A stretch of DNA of 52,177 nt from Kitasatospora aureofaciens (lineage in GTDB: Bacteria; Actinomycetota; Actinomycetes; Streptomycetales; Streptomycetaceae): contig NZ_JAHTKP010000054.1 in NCBI RefSeq assembly GCF_019192735.1, forward strand, positions 1 to 52,177, read 5' to 3'. The notes below the pieces were generated by a model. The model worked only from the letters and a program-made list of their open reading frames with translations. It ran no database searches and had not been told where the DNA came from. Numbering within the stretch: the stretch's first letter is position 1; every line of letters starts with the position of its first letter. Of this stretch, positions 17,214 to 25,820 are shown in pieces. A program made the translations under genes and the position numbers.

Positions 17214-17477
17214 GGGGTCTCTCCTCGGTCTGAGCCTGCGGCGTTGCAGATTCCGGCGCCATGGTACGTCGGCGGATCCGGCGTACGAAGGGTGCCGAGT
17301 GGCCGGGCCCGAAGCGGCGCGGTCCACTGGTGGGGGAACGCGCGCTGCGCTGCGGAGCCGCGCGCGTACCGTGCCAGAGTAGCCGCTGGACGGACGGGAT
17401 CGACAGACCTGACGCGCTCACGCGATGAAATCCGTACACACTTTCCAAGATCACAACGAAATCAGCAGTTTCCACGC

Positions 17478-17513
17478 TTGCGAACAGGGGAACGATCAGG
17501 CACAGTGGCGGCG
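17478..17513 (+). promoter_or_regulatory. Candidate promoter of the Lrp-family gene (possibly leaderless)
   Basis: TTGCGA (17478-17483), a 17-bp spacer and CACAGT (17501-17506) place the transcription start at or next to the GTG at 17513; no Shine-Dalgarno is visible. The whole 17214-17512 spacer separates divergent ALDH and Lrp genes and is the likely site of Lrp binding, but I see no clear palindrome. Confidence 0.4.
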
Positions 17514-17986
17514 TGGCCAACCGCGACCGGAACGCCAGCGTTCCCCTCGACGCCGCCTCCAAGGCGATCATCGAGCAGCTCCAGGAGGACGGGCGCCGCC
17601 CGTACGCCGCCATCGGCAAGGCCGTCGGCCTGTCCGAGGCGGCCGTGCGCCAGCGCGTCCAGAAGCTGCTCGACCAGGGCGTGATGCAGATCGTCGCCGT
17701 CACCGACCCGCTCACCGTCGGCTTCACCCGCCAGGCGATGGTCGGGATCCGGGTCGAGGGTGACATCGAGCCCGTCGCCGACGCGCTGGCCGCCCTCGAC
17801 GAGGTCGACTACGTCGTCTGCACCGCAGGCTCGTTCGACCTCCTGGCCGAACTGGTCTGCGAGGACGACGAGCACCTGCTCGAACTCATCAACAAGCGCA
17901 TCCGCGCGCTTCCCGGCGTGCGGAGCACCGAGAGCTTCGTTTACCTGAAGCTCCGGAAACAGACCTACACCTGGGGCACCCGATGA
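17513..17986 (+). CDS. Lrp/AsnC family transcriptional regulator
   Basis: 157 aa. The N-terminal helix-turn-helix (about 12-55: LDAASKAIIEQLQEDGRR, then VGLSEAAVRQRVQKLLDQG) is followed by a C-terminal RAM domain (about 70-150) that binds amino acids and mediates oligomerisation. GTG start at 17513. Its last four bases (ATGA) overlap the start of the following aminotransferase gene, so the two are translationally coupled; it also diverges from the ALDH gene. It probably senses an amino acid or amine and controls the ALDH-Lrp-aminotransferase unit (inference). Confidence 0.9.
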   Translation: MANRDRNASVPLDAASKAIIEQLQEDGRRPYAAIGKAVGLSEAAVRQRVQKLLDQGVMQIVAVTDPLTVGFTRQAMVGIRVEGDIEPVADALAALDEVDYVVCTAGSFDLLAELVCEDDEHLLELINKRIRALPGVRSTESFVYLKLRKQTYTWGTR

Positions 17987-19377
17987 CAGCCGACCCGGCG
18001 CAGAAGGACCTTTCCAAGACCGCCTACGACCACCTGTGGATGCACTTCACCCGCATGTCGTCGTACGAGAACTCCCCCGTGCCGACGATCGTCAAGGGCG
18101 AGGGCACCTACATCTGGGACGACAAGGGCCGGAAGTACATCGACGGCCTCGCCGGCCTGTTCGTCGTGCAGGCCGGTCACGGACGCACCGAGCTCGCCGA
18201 GGTGGCCGCCAAGCAGGCCAAGGAGCTCGCGTTCTTCCCGATTTGGAGCTACGCGCACCCCAAGGCCGTCGAGCTGGCCGAGCGGCTGGCCAACTACGCC
18301 CCGGGCGACCTGAACAAGGTCTTCTTCTCCACCGGCGGCGGCGAGGCCGTCGAGACCGCGTGGAAGCTGGCCAAGCAGTACTTCAAGCTGATCGGCAAGC
18401 CGACCAAGTACAAGGTCATCTCCCGCGCCATCGCCTACCACGGCACCCCGCAGGGCGCCCTGTCGATCACCGGCCTGCCGGGCCTGAAGGCCCCGTTCGA
18501 GCCGCTGGTGCCGGGCACCCACAAGGCCCCGAACACCAACATCTACCGCGCCCCGCACTACCTTGAGGGCCCCGACGGAACCGTCGACCCCGAGGCCTAC
18601 GGCCGCTGGTGCGCCGACCAGGTCGAGGAGGCCATCCTCTTCGAGGGCCCCGAGACCGTCGCCGCCGTCTTCGTCGAGCCGGTACAGAACGCCGGTGGCT
18701 GCTTCCCGCCGCCGCCCGGCTACTTCCAGCGCCTGCGCGAGATCTGCGACCGCCACGACGTGCTGCTGGTCTCGGACGAGGTCATCTGCGCCTTCGGCCG
18801 CCTCGGCACCATGTTCGGCGCCGACAAGTTCGGCTACGTGCCGGACATGATCACCTGCGCCAAGGGCATGACCTCGGGCTACTCCCCGATCGGCGCCACG
18901 ATCATCTCGGACCGCATCGCCGAGCCGTTCTACAAGGGCGACAACACCTTCCTGCACGGCTACACCTTTGCCGGCCACCCGGTGTCCTCGGCCGTGGCGC
19001 TGGCCAACCTCGACATCTTCGAGCGCGAGGGCCTGAACCAGCACGTGCTCGACAACGAGTCGCGCTTCCTGGCCACCCTGAGCAAGCTGCGCGACCTGCC
19101 GATCGTCGGCGACGTCCGCGGCAACGGGTACTTCTACGGCATCGAGCTCGTCAAGGACAAGGTCACCAAGGAGACCTTCAACGACGACGAGACCGAGCGC
19201 GTGCTCTACGGCTTCCTGTCGAAGGCGCTCTTCGACAACGGCCTATACTGCCGCGCCGACGACCGTGGCGACCCGGTCGTCCAGCTGGCCCCGCCGCTGA
19301 TCTCCGACCAGTCGACCTTCGACGAGATCGAGCAGATCCTGCGGACCAGCCTCACCGACGCGTGGGCGAAGCTCTGA
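17983..19377 (+). CDS. Class III aminotransferase, probable putrescine/diamine:pyruvate aminotransferase (SpuC-like)
   Basis: 464 aa PLP enzyme. FFSTGGGEAVETAWKLAKQY (114-133) binds the cofactor phosphate, Asp about 265 lies in LLVSDEVICAFGR, and Lys about 294 in ITCAKGMTSGYSP forms the Schiff base. The motifs WSYAHPKAVELAE and HGYTFAGHPVSSAVALAN match SpuC-type enzymes that transaminate putrescine or cadaverine to the aminoaldehyde. Translation is coupled to the Lrp gene through ATGA. The divergent ALDH would then oxidise the aldehyde. The 3' side has a clear terminator. Substrate is inferred from family and context. Confidence 0.88.
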   Translation: MTADPAQKDLSKTAYDHLWMHFTRMSSYENSPVPTIVKGEGTYIWDDKGRKYIDGLAGLFVVQAGHGRTELAEVAAKQAKELAFFPIWSYAHPKAVELAERLANYAPGDLNKVFFSTGGGEAVETAWKLAKQYFKLIGKPTKYKVISRAIAYHGTPQGALSITGLPGLKAPFEPLVPGTHKAPNTNIYRAPHYLEGPDGTVDPEAYGRWCADQVEEAILFEGPETVAAVFVEPVQNAGGCFPPPPGYFQRLREICDRHDVLLVSDEVICAFGRLGTMFGADKFGYVPDMITCAKGMTSGYSPIGATIISDRIAEPFYKGDNTFLHGYTFAGHPVSSAVALANLDIFEREGLNQHVLDNESRFLATLSKLRDLPIVGDVRGNGYFYGIELVKDKVTKETFNDDETERVLYGFLSKALFDNGLYCRADDRGDPVVQLAPPLISDQSTFDEIEQILRTSLTDAWAKL

Positions 19378-19405
19378 TCACCTGATCCTTCTTCCGCCCC
19401 CTCCG

Positions 19406-19450
19406 CCGAAGGGCGGTCCCGCTCCCCGCGGGGCCGCCCTTCGGTGTTTC
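19406..19450 (+). terminator. Terminator after the SpuC-like gene
   Basis: Hairpin CCGAAGGGCGGTCCC (19406-19420) against GGGGCCGCCCTTCGG (19430-19444), followed by TGTTTC. It is about 30 nt past the stop codon. Confidence 0.85.
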
Positions 19451-19544
19451 GGGCACGGTTTCCGGCCCGTACCTGCCCACAAACATGCCTGATTGCGGGT
19501 GATTTGCCCGCGATGGACCTGTGTGCCGCAACCGCGCAAGGTCC

Positions 19545-19567
19545 CAGTCGTTCTAATCTGACGACTG
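19545..19567 (+). promoter_or_regulatory. Inverted repeat around a -10-like box upstream of the ABC gene
   Basis: CAGTCG (19545-19550) and CGACTG (19562-19567) flank an 11-nt centre that contains TAATCT (19554-19559), a -10-like hexamer. This would suit repressor control of the 19601-21535 pair. The gene's start follows an AGGATGGA region. Confidence 0.4.
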
Positions 19568-19600
19568 TCATATCCCTGCGGCCACCCAGGATGGAACCTC

Positions 19601-20356
19601 ATGTCAGCGGCCCCGCCTGACAACGACGTGCTGTGGGCCCGAGGGATCGTCAAGTCCCATCACGGCACTCCCGCCCTGCGCGGCATCTCGATCGGCGTCC
19701 GCGAGGGCGAGGTGCTCGCCGTCACCGGCCCGCGCGGCTCCGGCAAGAGCACGCTGCTCGGCTGCCTCTCCGCCCTCCTCCCGGTCGACAAGGGCGAGGT
19801 CTGGTTCAACAGCGCCCCCGTGCACACCCTCACCCGGGCCGGCCGCGAACGGCTGCGCCGCGACCGCTTCGGCTTCGTCGGCTCCGAACCCCACCTGGTG
19901 CCCGAACTGAGCGCCCGGGAGAACGTCGCCCTGCCGCTGCTGCTCGCCGGCGCCGGCAACAAGGCCGCGTACACGGCCGCCGACGAGTGGCTGGAACGCC
20001 TCGACGTCGGCGAGATCGCGCGGCAGCGCCCCGACCGGCTGGTCCAGAGCCAGCGCCAGCGGATCGCTGTCGCCCGCGCGCTCGCCCCGCTGCCGCCCGT
20101 CGTCTTCGCCGACGACCCCACCGCGCCGCTCCACCGCGAGGCCGCCGACCAGGTCCTGCGGATACTGACCAGCGCGTCCCGCTCGCACCAGCTCACCCTC
20201 GTGCTGGCCACCCACGACCCCGAGCTCGTCCGGTTCGCGGACCGTGCCGTCGCCCTCGTCGACGGACGGCTCACCGCCCCCGCCGCCCCCGTCCGGCGCG
20301 CCCCCGCCGCCCCGGGCACGGCCGGTGCGTCCACCGTCTCGGCCACCCGCCGCTGA
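19601..20356 (+). CDS. ABC transporter ATPase-like protein with degenerate catalytic motifs
   Basis: 251 aa, overall like the LolD/MacB-type ATPases that work with FtsX-like permeases. Walker A GPRGSGKST (43-51) and the H-loop His (about 205, LATHDPEL) are intact. Other motifs are eroded: the Q-loop Gln is absent (GFVGSEPHL), the signature LSGGQ reads LVQSQ (147-151), the Walker B catalytic Glu is Asp (VVFADDPT, 167-174), and the D-loop ALD reads PLH. It may bind but hydrolyse ATP poorly, or act in a regulatory complex. The next gene, 27 nt downstream, encodes the membrane partner. A Thr/Ala/Pro-rich C-terminal tail extends past the ATPase core. Confidence 0.85.
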   Translation: MSAAPPDNDVLWARGIVKSHHGTPALRGISIGVREGEVLAVTGPRGSGKSTLLGCLSALLPVDKGEVWFNSAPVHTLTRAGRERLRRDRFGFVGSEPHLVPELSARENVALPLLLAGAGNKAAYTAADEWLERLDVGEIARQRPDRLVQSQRQRIAVARALAPLPPVVFADDPTAPLHREAADQVLRILTSASRSHQLTLVLATHDPELVRFADRAVALVDGRLTAPAAPVRRAPAAPGTAGASTVSATRR

Positions 20357-20383
20357 CGACGCCGAGCCGCTGAAAGAGTCGAC

Positions 20384-21535
20384 GTGTTCTATCTCCGTCT
20401 GGCCCGGGGCTACCGGGTGCCCGACCTCGGCCGCTGGCTGCTCACCGCCCTCGCCTCCGCCGTGGTCGCCGCCTTCCTCCTGCGCTCGCTCGGCCGGGCG
20501 ATGAGCGAGCAGACCGGCGGCGCCGTCCCGGTCGTCCGGCTGGTCTGGTGCCTGCCCCCACTGGCCGCCGTCGCCTGGTTCGCCGCCGTCGCCGCCCGCG
20601 CGGTGCCCGCCCAGCGGCCGGCGCGGATCGCCGGCCTCACCGCCGCCGGGGCCAGCTCCGGCCGGATCCGCAGCCTGATCGCCGGCGAGGTCGCGCTCGC
20701 CTGCACCCTCGGCAGCGTGCTCACGCTGCTGCTCTTCCTGGTGCTGCGCAACGACATCGCCGGGCCCTCGCTCGCCCCCGACCTCGGCATGGGCGCGCCG
20801 CTGCCGGCCGCCGCCCCGGTCACCCTGCTCGCCCTGGTGCCTATCACCGCCGGGATCGCCGCGGCCTGCGCGGTACCGATCGCCGAGACCCTGCCCGGCG
20901 GCCGGCGCACCAGCCGCACCGGCTTCTCGTCGCTCCGGATCGCTCTGCCGATCGGCCTGGCCGTCGTCGGCCTCGCCCTCGAACTCATCGCCCTGCGGCC
21001 CGGCGCCGCCGAAGACGGACGGCCGGTCCACCTGCCGGCCGGGCTCGGCACCACCAGCGTCGCGGCGTTCGGCGGCTGGGCCGCGAGCGCCCTCGGCCTC
21101 GCCCTGCTCACCGGCCCGCTGCTGTCCTGGACCGGACGGCTGCTAGCCCTCGGCCGGCCCACCCCGCTGCGGCTGCTGGCCGGCCGAGGCCTCACCGCGC
21201 AGGCCCGCCGGCTCGGCGCGCCGCTCGCCGTGCTCACCCTCGTCGTCGCGGTGGTGCTCACCACCATCCGCTACTGGATCGGCACCCCCGACAGCGCCGA
21301 CGCACTGCCGGCCGTGGAGGCCTGCCTGGTGCTCGGCTGCGCGGCGGCGGCCGTCGCCGCCCGGCTGGCCGAGGTCCGCACCGACCGCCGGGACGTCACC
21401 GACGCACTGCTGCGCCTCGGCACCTCGCCCCGGCTGCTCTTCGGCGCGGTCGCCCTGCGCACCCTCGCGGTGGGCACGACGCTGCTGGTCACCGGCGGGG
21501 CGACGGCCGCCCTGGCCGCCGCCGGGCTCCGCTAG
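20384..21535 (+). CDS. FtsX-like multi-pass membrane protein, partner of the adjacent ABC ATPase
   Basis: 383 aa, GTG start at 20384. About eight to ten hydrophobic segments. Two internal repeats carry the FtsX-type coupling feature: RIAGLTAAGASSGRIRSLIA followed by a helix (about residues 79-120), and DVTDALLRLGTSPRLLFGAVALR (about 335-360). The protein is roughly half the length of the common Streptomyces two-domain FtsX-family permeases and lacks a large extracellular domain. It is co-directional with the degenerate ATPase and probably forms a complex with it. No exported substrate is evident. Function unknown; cell-envelope or antimicrobial-peptide roles are typical of the family. Confidence 0.75.
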   Translation: MFYLRLARGYRVPDLGRWLLTALASAVVAAFLLRSLGRAMSEQTGGAVPVVRLVWCLPPLAAVAWFAAVAARAVPAQRPARIAGLTAAGASSGRIRSLIAGEVALACTLGSVLTLLLFLVLRNDIAGPSLAPDLGMGAPLPAAAPVTLLALVPITAGIAAACAVPIAETLPGGRRTSRTGFSSLRIALPIGLAVVGLALELIALRPGAAEDGRPVHLPAGLGTTSVAAFGGWAASALGLALLTGPLLSWTGRLLALGRPTPLRLLAGRGLTAQARRLGAPLAVLTLVVAVVLTTIRYWIGTPDSADALPAVEACLVLGCAAAAVAARLAEVRTDRRDVTDALLRLGTSPRLLFGAVALRTLAVGTTLLVTGGATAALAAAGLR

Positions 21536-21550
21536 TTCTGACCCGTAGCC

Positions 21551-22690
21551 CTAGCCCGCCGCGGCGAGCTGGCCGCAGGCGCCGTCGATCTCCTGGCCGC
21601 GGGTGTCGCGGACGGTCGTCGGCACGCCGTGGGACTGGAGCCGGCGGACGAACTCGCGCTCGTCCTCGGGCCGGGAGGCGGTCCACTTGGAGCCGGGCGT
21701 CGGGTTCAGCGGGATCAGGTTGACGTGCACCCGGTGGTTCTTGATCAGCCGGCCGAGCAGGTCCGCCCGCCACGCCTGGTCGTTGATGTCCTTGATCAGC
21801 GCGTACTCGATGGAGATCCTGCGGCCGGACTTCTCCGCGTAGTTCCACGCCGCGTCCAGCACCTCGGCGACCTTCCACCGCGTGTTCACCGGCACCAGTT
21901 CGTCGCGCAGTTCGTCGTCCGGGGCGTGCAGCGACAGCGCGAGGCGGCAGCTGAGGCGCTCGTCGGCGAGCCGGTTCATCGCCGGGACCAGGCCGACGGT
22001 GGAGACGGTGATGCCGCGCTGGGACAGGCCGAAGCCGTCCGGCGCCGGGTCGGTCAGCCGGCGGATCGCGGCCAGCACCCGGTTGTAGTTGGCCAGCGGC
22101 TCGCCCATGCCCATGAACACCACGTTGGACAGCCGCGCCTCGCCCCCCGGACTGCGACCATCTCGGGGGGACGACCCCCCGCGCCCCCCGAACTCGCCGG
22201 TCTTGAGCGCGCGCATCCCGGCGGCGATCTGCTCGACGATCTCGGCAGTGGAGAGGTTGCGGGTCAGACCGGCCTGGCCGGTCGCGCAGAACGGGCAGTT
22301 CATGCCGCAGCCGGCCTGCGAGCTGATGCACATCGTGACCCGGTCCGGGTAGCGCATCAGCACCGACTCGACGAGGGTGCCGTCGAACAGCTTCCACAGC
22401 GTCTTGCGGGTGGTGTCGTCGTCGCAGGAGACGTGCCGGACCACCGACATCAGCTCGGGCAGCAGGCTCTCGGTGAGCTTCTCCCGGCTGGCGGCGGGGA
22501 TGTCCGTCCAGCTCGCCGGGTCGTCCGACATCCGGCCGAAGTAGTGGTTGGAGAGCTGCTTCGCGCGGAACGGCTGCTCGCCCAGCTCGGCGACGGCCTC
22601 CTTGCGCTCGGCGGGGCTCAGGTCGGCGAGGTGTCGCGGGGGCTTGGCGCCGCGCGGCGCGACAAAGGTGAGTTCTCCGGGCTTAGGCAT
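21551..22690 (-). CDS. rlmN: 23S rRNA (adenine-C2)-methyltransferase RlmN (radical SAM)
   Basis: 379 aa from ATG at 22690. Radical-SAM cluster cysteines are in CGMNCPFC (Cys 128, 132, 135); the conserved Cys at about 121 (TMCISSQ) and Cys about 372 (GACGQL) correspond to the methylation-cycle cysteines. GMGEP (194-198) binds SAM. It methylates A2503 of 23S rRNA and certain tRNAs. An unusual Gly/Ser/Pro insertion (about 168-185) separates the cluster domain from the SNVVFMGMGEP strand; its DNA is a G/C palindrome at 22165-22180. It lies downstream of cdsA after a terminator, convergent with the FtsX-like gene. Confidence 0.95.
   Translation of the reverse strand: MPKPGELTFVAPRGAKPPRHLADLSPAERKEAVAELGEQPFRAKQLSNHYFGRMSDDPASWTDIPAASREKLTESLLPELMSVVRHVSCDDDTTRKTLWKLFDGTLVESVLMRYPDRVTMCISSQAGCGMNCPFCATGQAGLTRNLSTAEIVEQIAAGMRALKTGEFGGRGGSSPRDGRSPGGEARLSNVVFMGMGEPLANYNRVLAAIRRLTDPAPDGFGLSQRGITVSTVGLVPAMNRLADERLSCRLALSLHAPDDELRDELVPVNTRWKVAEVLDAAWNYAEKSGRRISIEYALIKDINDQAWRADLLGRLIKNHRVHVNLIPLNPTPGSKWTASRPEDEREFVRRLQSHGVPTTVRDTRGQEIDGACGQLAAAG
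22165..22180. repeat. GGGGGG-ACGA-CCCCCC palindrome inside rlmN
   Basis: Six G, ACGA, six C, within a C/G-run-rich block (about 22145-22192) that is translated as the extra loop of RlmN. The same core, GGGGGACGACCCCC, recurs at 45230-45244. Confidence 0.8.
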
Positions 22691-22735
22691 GGTTGTTCCA
22701 GTGTCGCAGACGCCCCGGGGCGGGCCGAACACGAC

Positions 22736-22766
22736 GAAGGGGCCCCGGATTGTCCGGGGCCCCTTC
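22736..22766 (-). terminator. Terminator after cdsA
   Basis: Perfect 14-bp stem GAAGGGGCCCCGGA / TCCGGGGCCCCTTC (22736-22749, 22753-22766) with a 3-nt loop, 16 nt past the cdsA stop and before the rlmN start. Confidence 0.88.
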
Positions 22767-22781
22767 GCGTACGCGCGGCCG

Positions 22782-24272
22782 TTAGCTGCCGACGAAGGCC
22801 GCCAGCAGCAGCCAGACCACCGGGGCGGTCGGCAGGAGCGAGTCCAGCCGGTCCATGATCCCGCCGTGGCCGGGCAGCAGCGTGCCCATGTCCTTGATGC
22901 CGAGGTCGCGCTTGATCATCGACTCGCCCAGGTCGCCCAGGGTCGCGGTGACCGCCGCGCAGCCGCCCAGGATCAGACCCTGCCACCAGCTGCCGCCGTC
23001 GATGATCAGCTGCATCAGGAGGGCGCCGGCCAGCATCGACAGGCCGATGCCACCGGCCAGGCCCTCCCGGGTCTTGCCCGGGCTGATCGTCGGGGCCAGC
23101 TTGTTCTTGCCGAACTTGTAGCCCACCGCGTAGGCGCCGGTGTCGCTGCAGATCGTGACGATCAGGAAGAGCACGATCCGCTGCGGGCCGTCGTCGGCCG
23201 CCAGCATCATCGCCACGAAGGTGGCCAGGAACGGCACGTAGAAGGCGGTGAACACACCCGCCGTTATGTCCCGCAGGTAGTTCTCCGGCGGCTCGGCCAT
23301 CCGCCAGACCATCACCGCAAGCCCGGTCAGCGCGAGCGAGGCCGCGGCCCACTGGACCCCGGCCCAGTAGCCGGTGGCGATCATGGCGATGCCGCCCGCG
23401 ACCAGCGGGACCAGCGGCGCCTTGATCTGCTTGCGCTCGGACAGCCGGCTGGTCAGCTCCCAGATGCCGACCGACGCCGCAGCCATCACGACGATCAGGA
23501 ACAGCGCCTTCACCACGAACAGCGAGGCGATGATCACCGCGCCAAGACCGACTCCGACCCCTATCGCGGCCTGCAGGTTACGGCCGCCGCGCTGCTTGCG
23601 CGGCTGGGGCTGCGGATCGGGCTGGGCCACGGGTGTCTCCTGCCCTGGGTGGGACAACGGCACGAAGTGGGGCTGCCCGGCCGCCGGGTGGCTCGGCGGC
23701 GGCCCGGGATGCACCGGGGCCCCCGGGTACGGCGGGCCGCCGTGGCCGGGGGTGGGGGCGGCGTCATCGGTTATCGCGCGCAGCACTACGGTCTCCGACG
23801 CGCCCGGCGCCGCCGTCTCGGGCTGCTCGTCCCGGAACAGCGGGCCGCTCAGCCGGCCGGCCTCCCGGCCCGGACCCGCTTCCTGGCCCGGGGCCGGACG
23901 GGCCGCCGGAGAGGCGGGCAGGCCTGGTCCGGCCGGCGGAACCGGGCCGGCCGGTACGGGAGGCATGACCTGAGTCTCCTCCGCGTCGGGGCCCCAGTAC
24001 GCCGGGGGCTGCGGCGCGTGACCCGTTCGCCGGCCCTGGTCGCCCGGGCCGGCGCCCGGCACGCCAGGCACACCCGGCGCACCCGGGAAGGCGGCCTGGC
24101 CGCCCGGGTGGCCGGGGTGACCCGGGGCCTGCGGCGCCGCCGCGGGCTCGCCGTACCCCGGCGCCGGGTGCGACGGCTGCCCGGGGGCCTGCGGCTGCGG
24201 CGCCGGGCGGTAGGGCTGGTACTGCTGGTCGGATGGGCCCCAGTAGCCAGGGGCGTCAGGGGCGTCGTTCAT
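22782..24272 (-). CDS. cdsA: Phosphatidate cytidylyltransferase (CDP-diglyceride synthase)
   Basis: 496 aa integral membrane enzyme making CDP-diacylglycerol from CTP and phosphatidate. The PROSITE-type signature lies at about 451-475 (SMIKRDLGIKDMG, then PGHGGIMDR). About eight membrane helices occupy residues 235-496. The first 230 residues are a low-complexity, Pro/Gly/Ala-rich cytoplasmic extension with repeated YWGP and PGxP patches, beyond the roughly 270-aa catalytic core; similar extensions are common in actinomycete membrane proteins. Its ATG overlaps the frr stop by one base (TGATG), so it is translationally coupled to frr. It ends in a strong terminator. Confidence 0.96.
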   Translation of the reverse strand: MNDAPDAPGYWGPSDQQYQPYRPAPQPQAPGQPSHPAPGYGEPAAAPQAPGHPGHPGGQAAFPGAPGVPGVPGAGPGDQGRRTGHAPQPPAYWGPDAEETQVMPPVPAGPVPPAGPGLPASPAARPAPGQEAGPGREAGRLSGPLFRDEQPETAAPGASETVVLRAITDDAAPTPGHGGPPYPGAPVHPGPPPSHPAAGQPHFVPLSHPGQETPVAQPDPQPQPRKQRGGRNLQAAIGVGVGLGAVIIASLFVVKALFLIVVMAAASVGIWELTSRLSERKQIKAPLVPLVAGGIAMIATGYWAGVQWAAASLALTGLAVMVWRMAEPPENYLRDITAGVFTAFYVPFLATFVAMMLAADDGPQRIVLFLIVTICSDTGAYAVGYKFGKNKLAPTISPGKTREGLAGGIGLSMLAGALLMQLIIDGGSWWQGLILGGCAAVTATLGDLGESMIKRDLGIKDMGTLLPGHGGIMDRLDSLLPTAPVVWLLLAAFVGS

Positions 24273-24829
24273 CAGACTTCGAGCAGCTCGGCTTCCTTGT
24301 GCTTGAGCAGCTCGTCGATGCTCGCCACGTACTTGGCCGTGGTGTCGTCGAGCTCCTTCTCGGCGCGGCGGCCCTCGTCCTCGCCGACCTCGCCGTCCTT
24401 GACCAGCTTGTCGATGGCGTCCTTGGCCTTGCGGCGCACGGCGCGGATCGAGACCTTGGCGTCCTCGCCCTTGCCGCGAGCGACCTTGATGAACTCCTTG
24501 CGGCGCTCCTCGGTGAGCTCGGGCAGGACCACCCGGATGATGGAGCCGTCGTTGGACGGGTTGACGCCCAGGTCGGAGTCGCGGATCGCCTGCTCGATCG
24601 CCTTCAGCGCGGTCTTGTCGAACGGCGAGACGACCGCCATCCGGGGCTCCGGCACCGAGAACGAGGCCAGCTGGTTGATCGGCGTCACGGCGCCGTAGTA
24701 CTCCGCGACGATCTTGGCGAACATCGCCGGGTGCGCACGGCCGGTACGGATGGCGGCGAAGTCGTCCTTGGCGACGGCGACGGCCTTCTCCATCTTCTCC
24801 TCGGCTTCGAGGAGGGTCTCTTCGATCAC
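24272..24829 (-). CDS. frr: Ribosome recycling factor
   Basis: 185 aa, the usual RRF length. GTG start preceded by GGGAGA. Conserved features are the RTGRAHP block near residue 28, the central hinge LASFSVPEPRM, and the C-terminal helix with DEGRRAEKELDD. RRF with EF-G splits post-termination ribosomes. It sits in the classic rpsB-tsf-pyrH-frr-cdsA order, 98 nt downstream of pyrH, and overlaps cdsA by one base. Confidence 0.97.
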   Translation of the reverse strand: MIEETLLEAEEKMEKAVAVAKDDFAAIRTGRAHPAMFAKIVAEYYGAVTPINQLASFSVPEPRMAVVSPFDKTALKAIEQAIRDSDLGVNPSNDGSIIRVVLPELTEERRKEFIKVARGKGEDAKVSIRAVRRKAKDAIDKLVKDGEVGEDEGRRAEKELDDTTAKYVASIDELLKHKEAELLEV

Positions 24830-24927
24830 TGTGATCTCCCTGTCCGGTTCATCTGCTGTTGTCCCGACCGGTGTCGGCGTGGCGGCCGGTCACGGCGCCG
24901 ACGCCGTCCCGTACGGCTGGTTGCTGC

Positions 24928-25692
24928 TCAGGCCCGGACAGAATCCTGGCTGATGAGTGTGCCGATCTTCTCACTCTTCACCGCACGCGCGATATTGCCC
25001 TCCGCCAGCAGCTCGAAGACCAGCATCGGGAGGTTGTTGTCCTTGCACAGCGTGATGGCGGTGAGGTCGGCGACCTTGAGGTCGCGTGCGATGACCTCGG
25101 AGTACTCCAGGGCGTCGAACTTGACCGCGTCCGGGTTGGTCCGGGGGTCGGAGTCGTAGACGCCGTCCACGCCGTTCTTGCCCATCAGCAGCACGTCCGC
25201 GTGGATCTCCAGCGCCCGCTGGACGGCCGTGGTGTCGGTGGAGAAGTAGGGCATGCCCATACCGGCGCCGAAGATCACCACACGGCCCTTCTCCAGGTGC
25301 CGGACGGCCCGCAGCGGCAGGTACGGCTCGGCGACCTGGCCCATGGTGATCGCGGTCTGGACCCGGGTCTCGATGCCCTCCTTGACCAGGAAGTCCTGGA
25401 GCGCCAGGCAGTTCATCACGGTGCCGAGCATGCCCATGTAGTCGGAGCGGGCCCGGTCCATGCCGCGGACCTGCAGCTCCGCACCGCGGAAGAAGTTGCC
25501 GCCTCCGATGACGACCGCGACCTCGGTGCCGGCGCGCACGACCGTGGCGATCTCCCGGGCGATCGCGTGCACGACGTCCGGGTCGACGCCGAGCCCGCCA
25601 CCACCGGCGAAGGCTTCACCGGACAGCTTCAGCAGCACCCGGCGGCGCGAGCCGTCCTTGGGTTCCTGCGCGGTCTCCTGCGTCTCCTGCAT
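24928..25692 (-). CDS. pyrH: UMP kinase
   Basis: 254 aa amino-acid-kinase-fold enzyme phosphorylating UMP to UDP. RVLLKLSGEAFAGG (about 17-30), the VVIGGGNFFRG block, the GMLGTVMNCLALQD helix and FGAGMGMPYFSTDTTA are all present. ATG at 25692 with GGAGA 6 nt upstream (MQETQETAQE); the frame stays open further up but that part has no family similarity. It lies 262 nt downstream of tsf. A large stem-loop and a possible 35-codon reading frame occupy this leader, hinting at transcript-level control (inference). Confidence 0.96.
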   Translation of the reverse strand: MQETQETAQEPKDGSRRRVLLKLSGEAFAGGGGLGVDPDVVHAIAREIATVVRAGTEVAVVIGGGNFFRGAELQVRGMDRARSDYMGMLGTVMNCLALQDFLVKEGIETRVQTAITMGQVAEPYLPLRAVRHLEKGRVVIFGAGMGMPYFSTDTTAVQRALEIHADVLLMGKNGVDGVYDSDPRTNPDAVKFDALEYSEVIARDLKVADLTAITLCKDNNLPMLVFELLAEGNIARAVKSEKIGTLISQDSVRA

Positions 25693-25762
25693 GGGACTTC
25701 TCCTTTTTGCACCTACTGGCTCACAGACGCGGGAGTGCGGATGCCCGGTCTGCGCGTACACG

Positions 25763-25820
25763 CGAGGAGGCCACTGCCGCGGGAACCGGTACGGTGTCCT
25801 GCACGGCAATGGCCTCCTCG
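25763..25820 (-). promoter_or_regulatory. Large stem-loop in the pyrH leader
   Basis: Arms 25763-25779 and 25804-25820 pair over 17 bp with a single mismatch (CGAGGAGGCCA core), 24-nt loop. It is about 70 nt upstream of pyrH and 135 nt past the tsf stop, and includes anti-Shine-Dalgarno-like CCTCCTC in one arm. A separate small hairpin at 25888-25909 (CCCGCCC / GGGCGGG) is the better candidate for the tsf terminator. Between them, minus-strand 25828-25721 is a 35-codon ATG...TGA frame beginning MNDEEAIAVQ, without a clear ribosome binding site. Confidence 0.5.
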
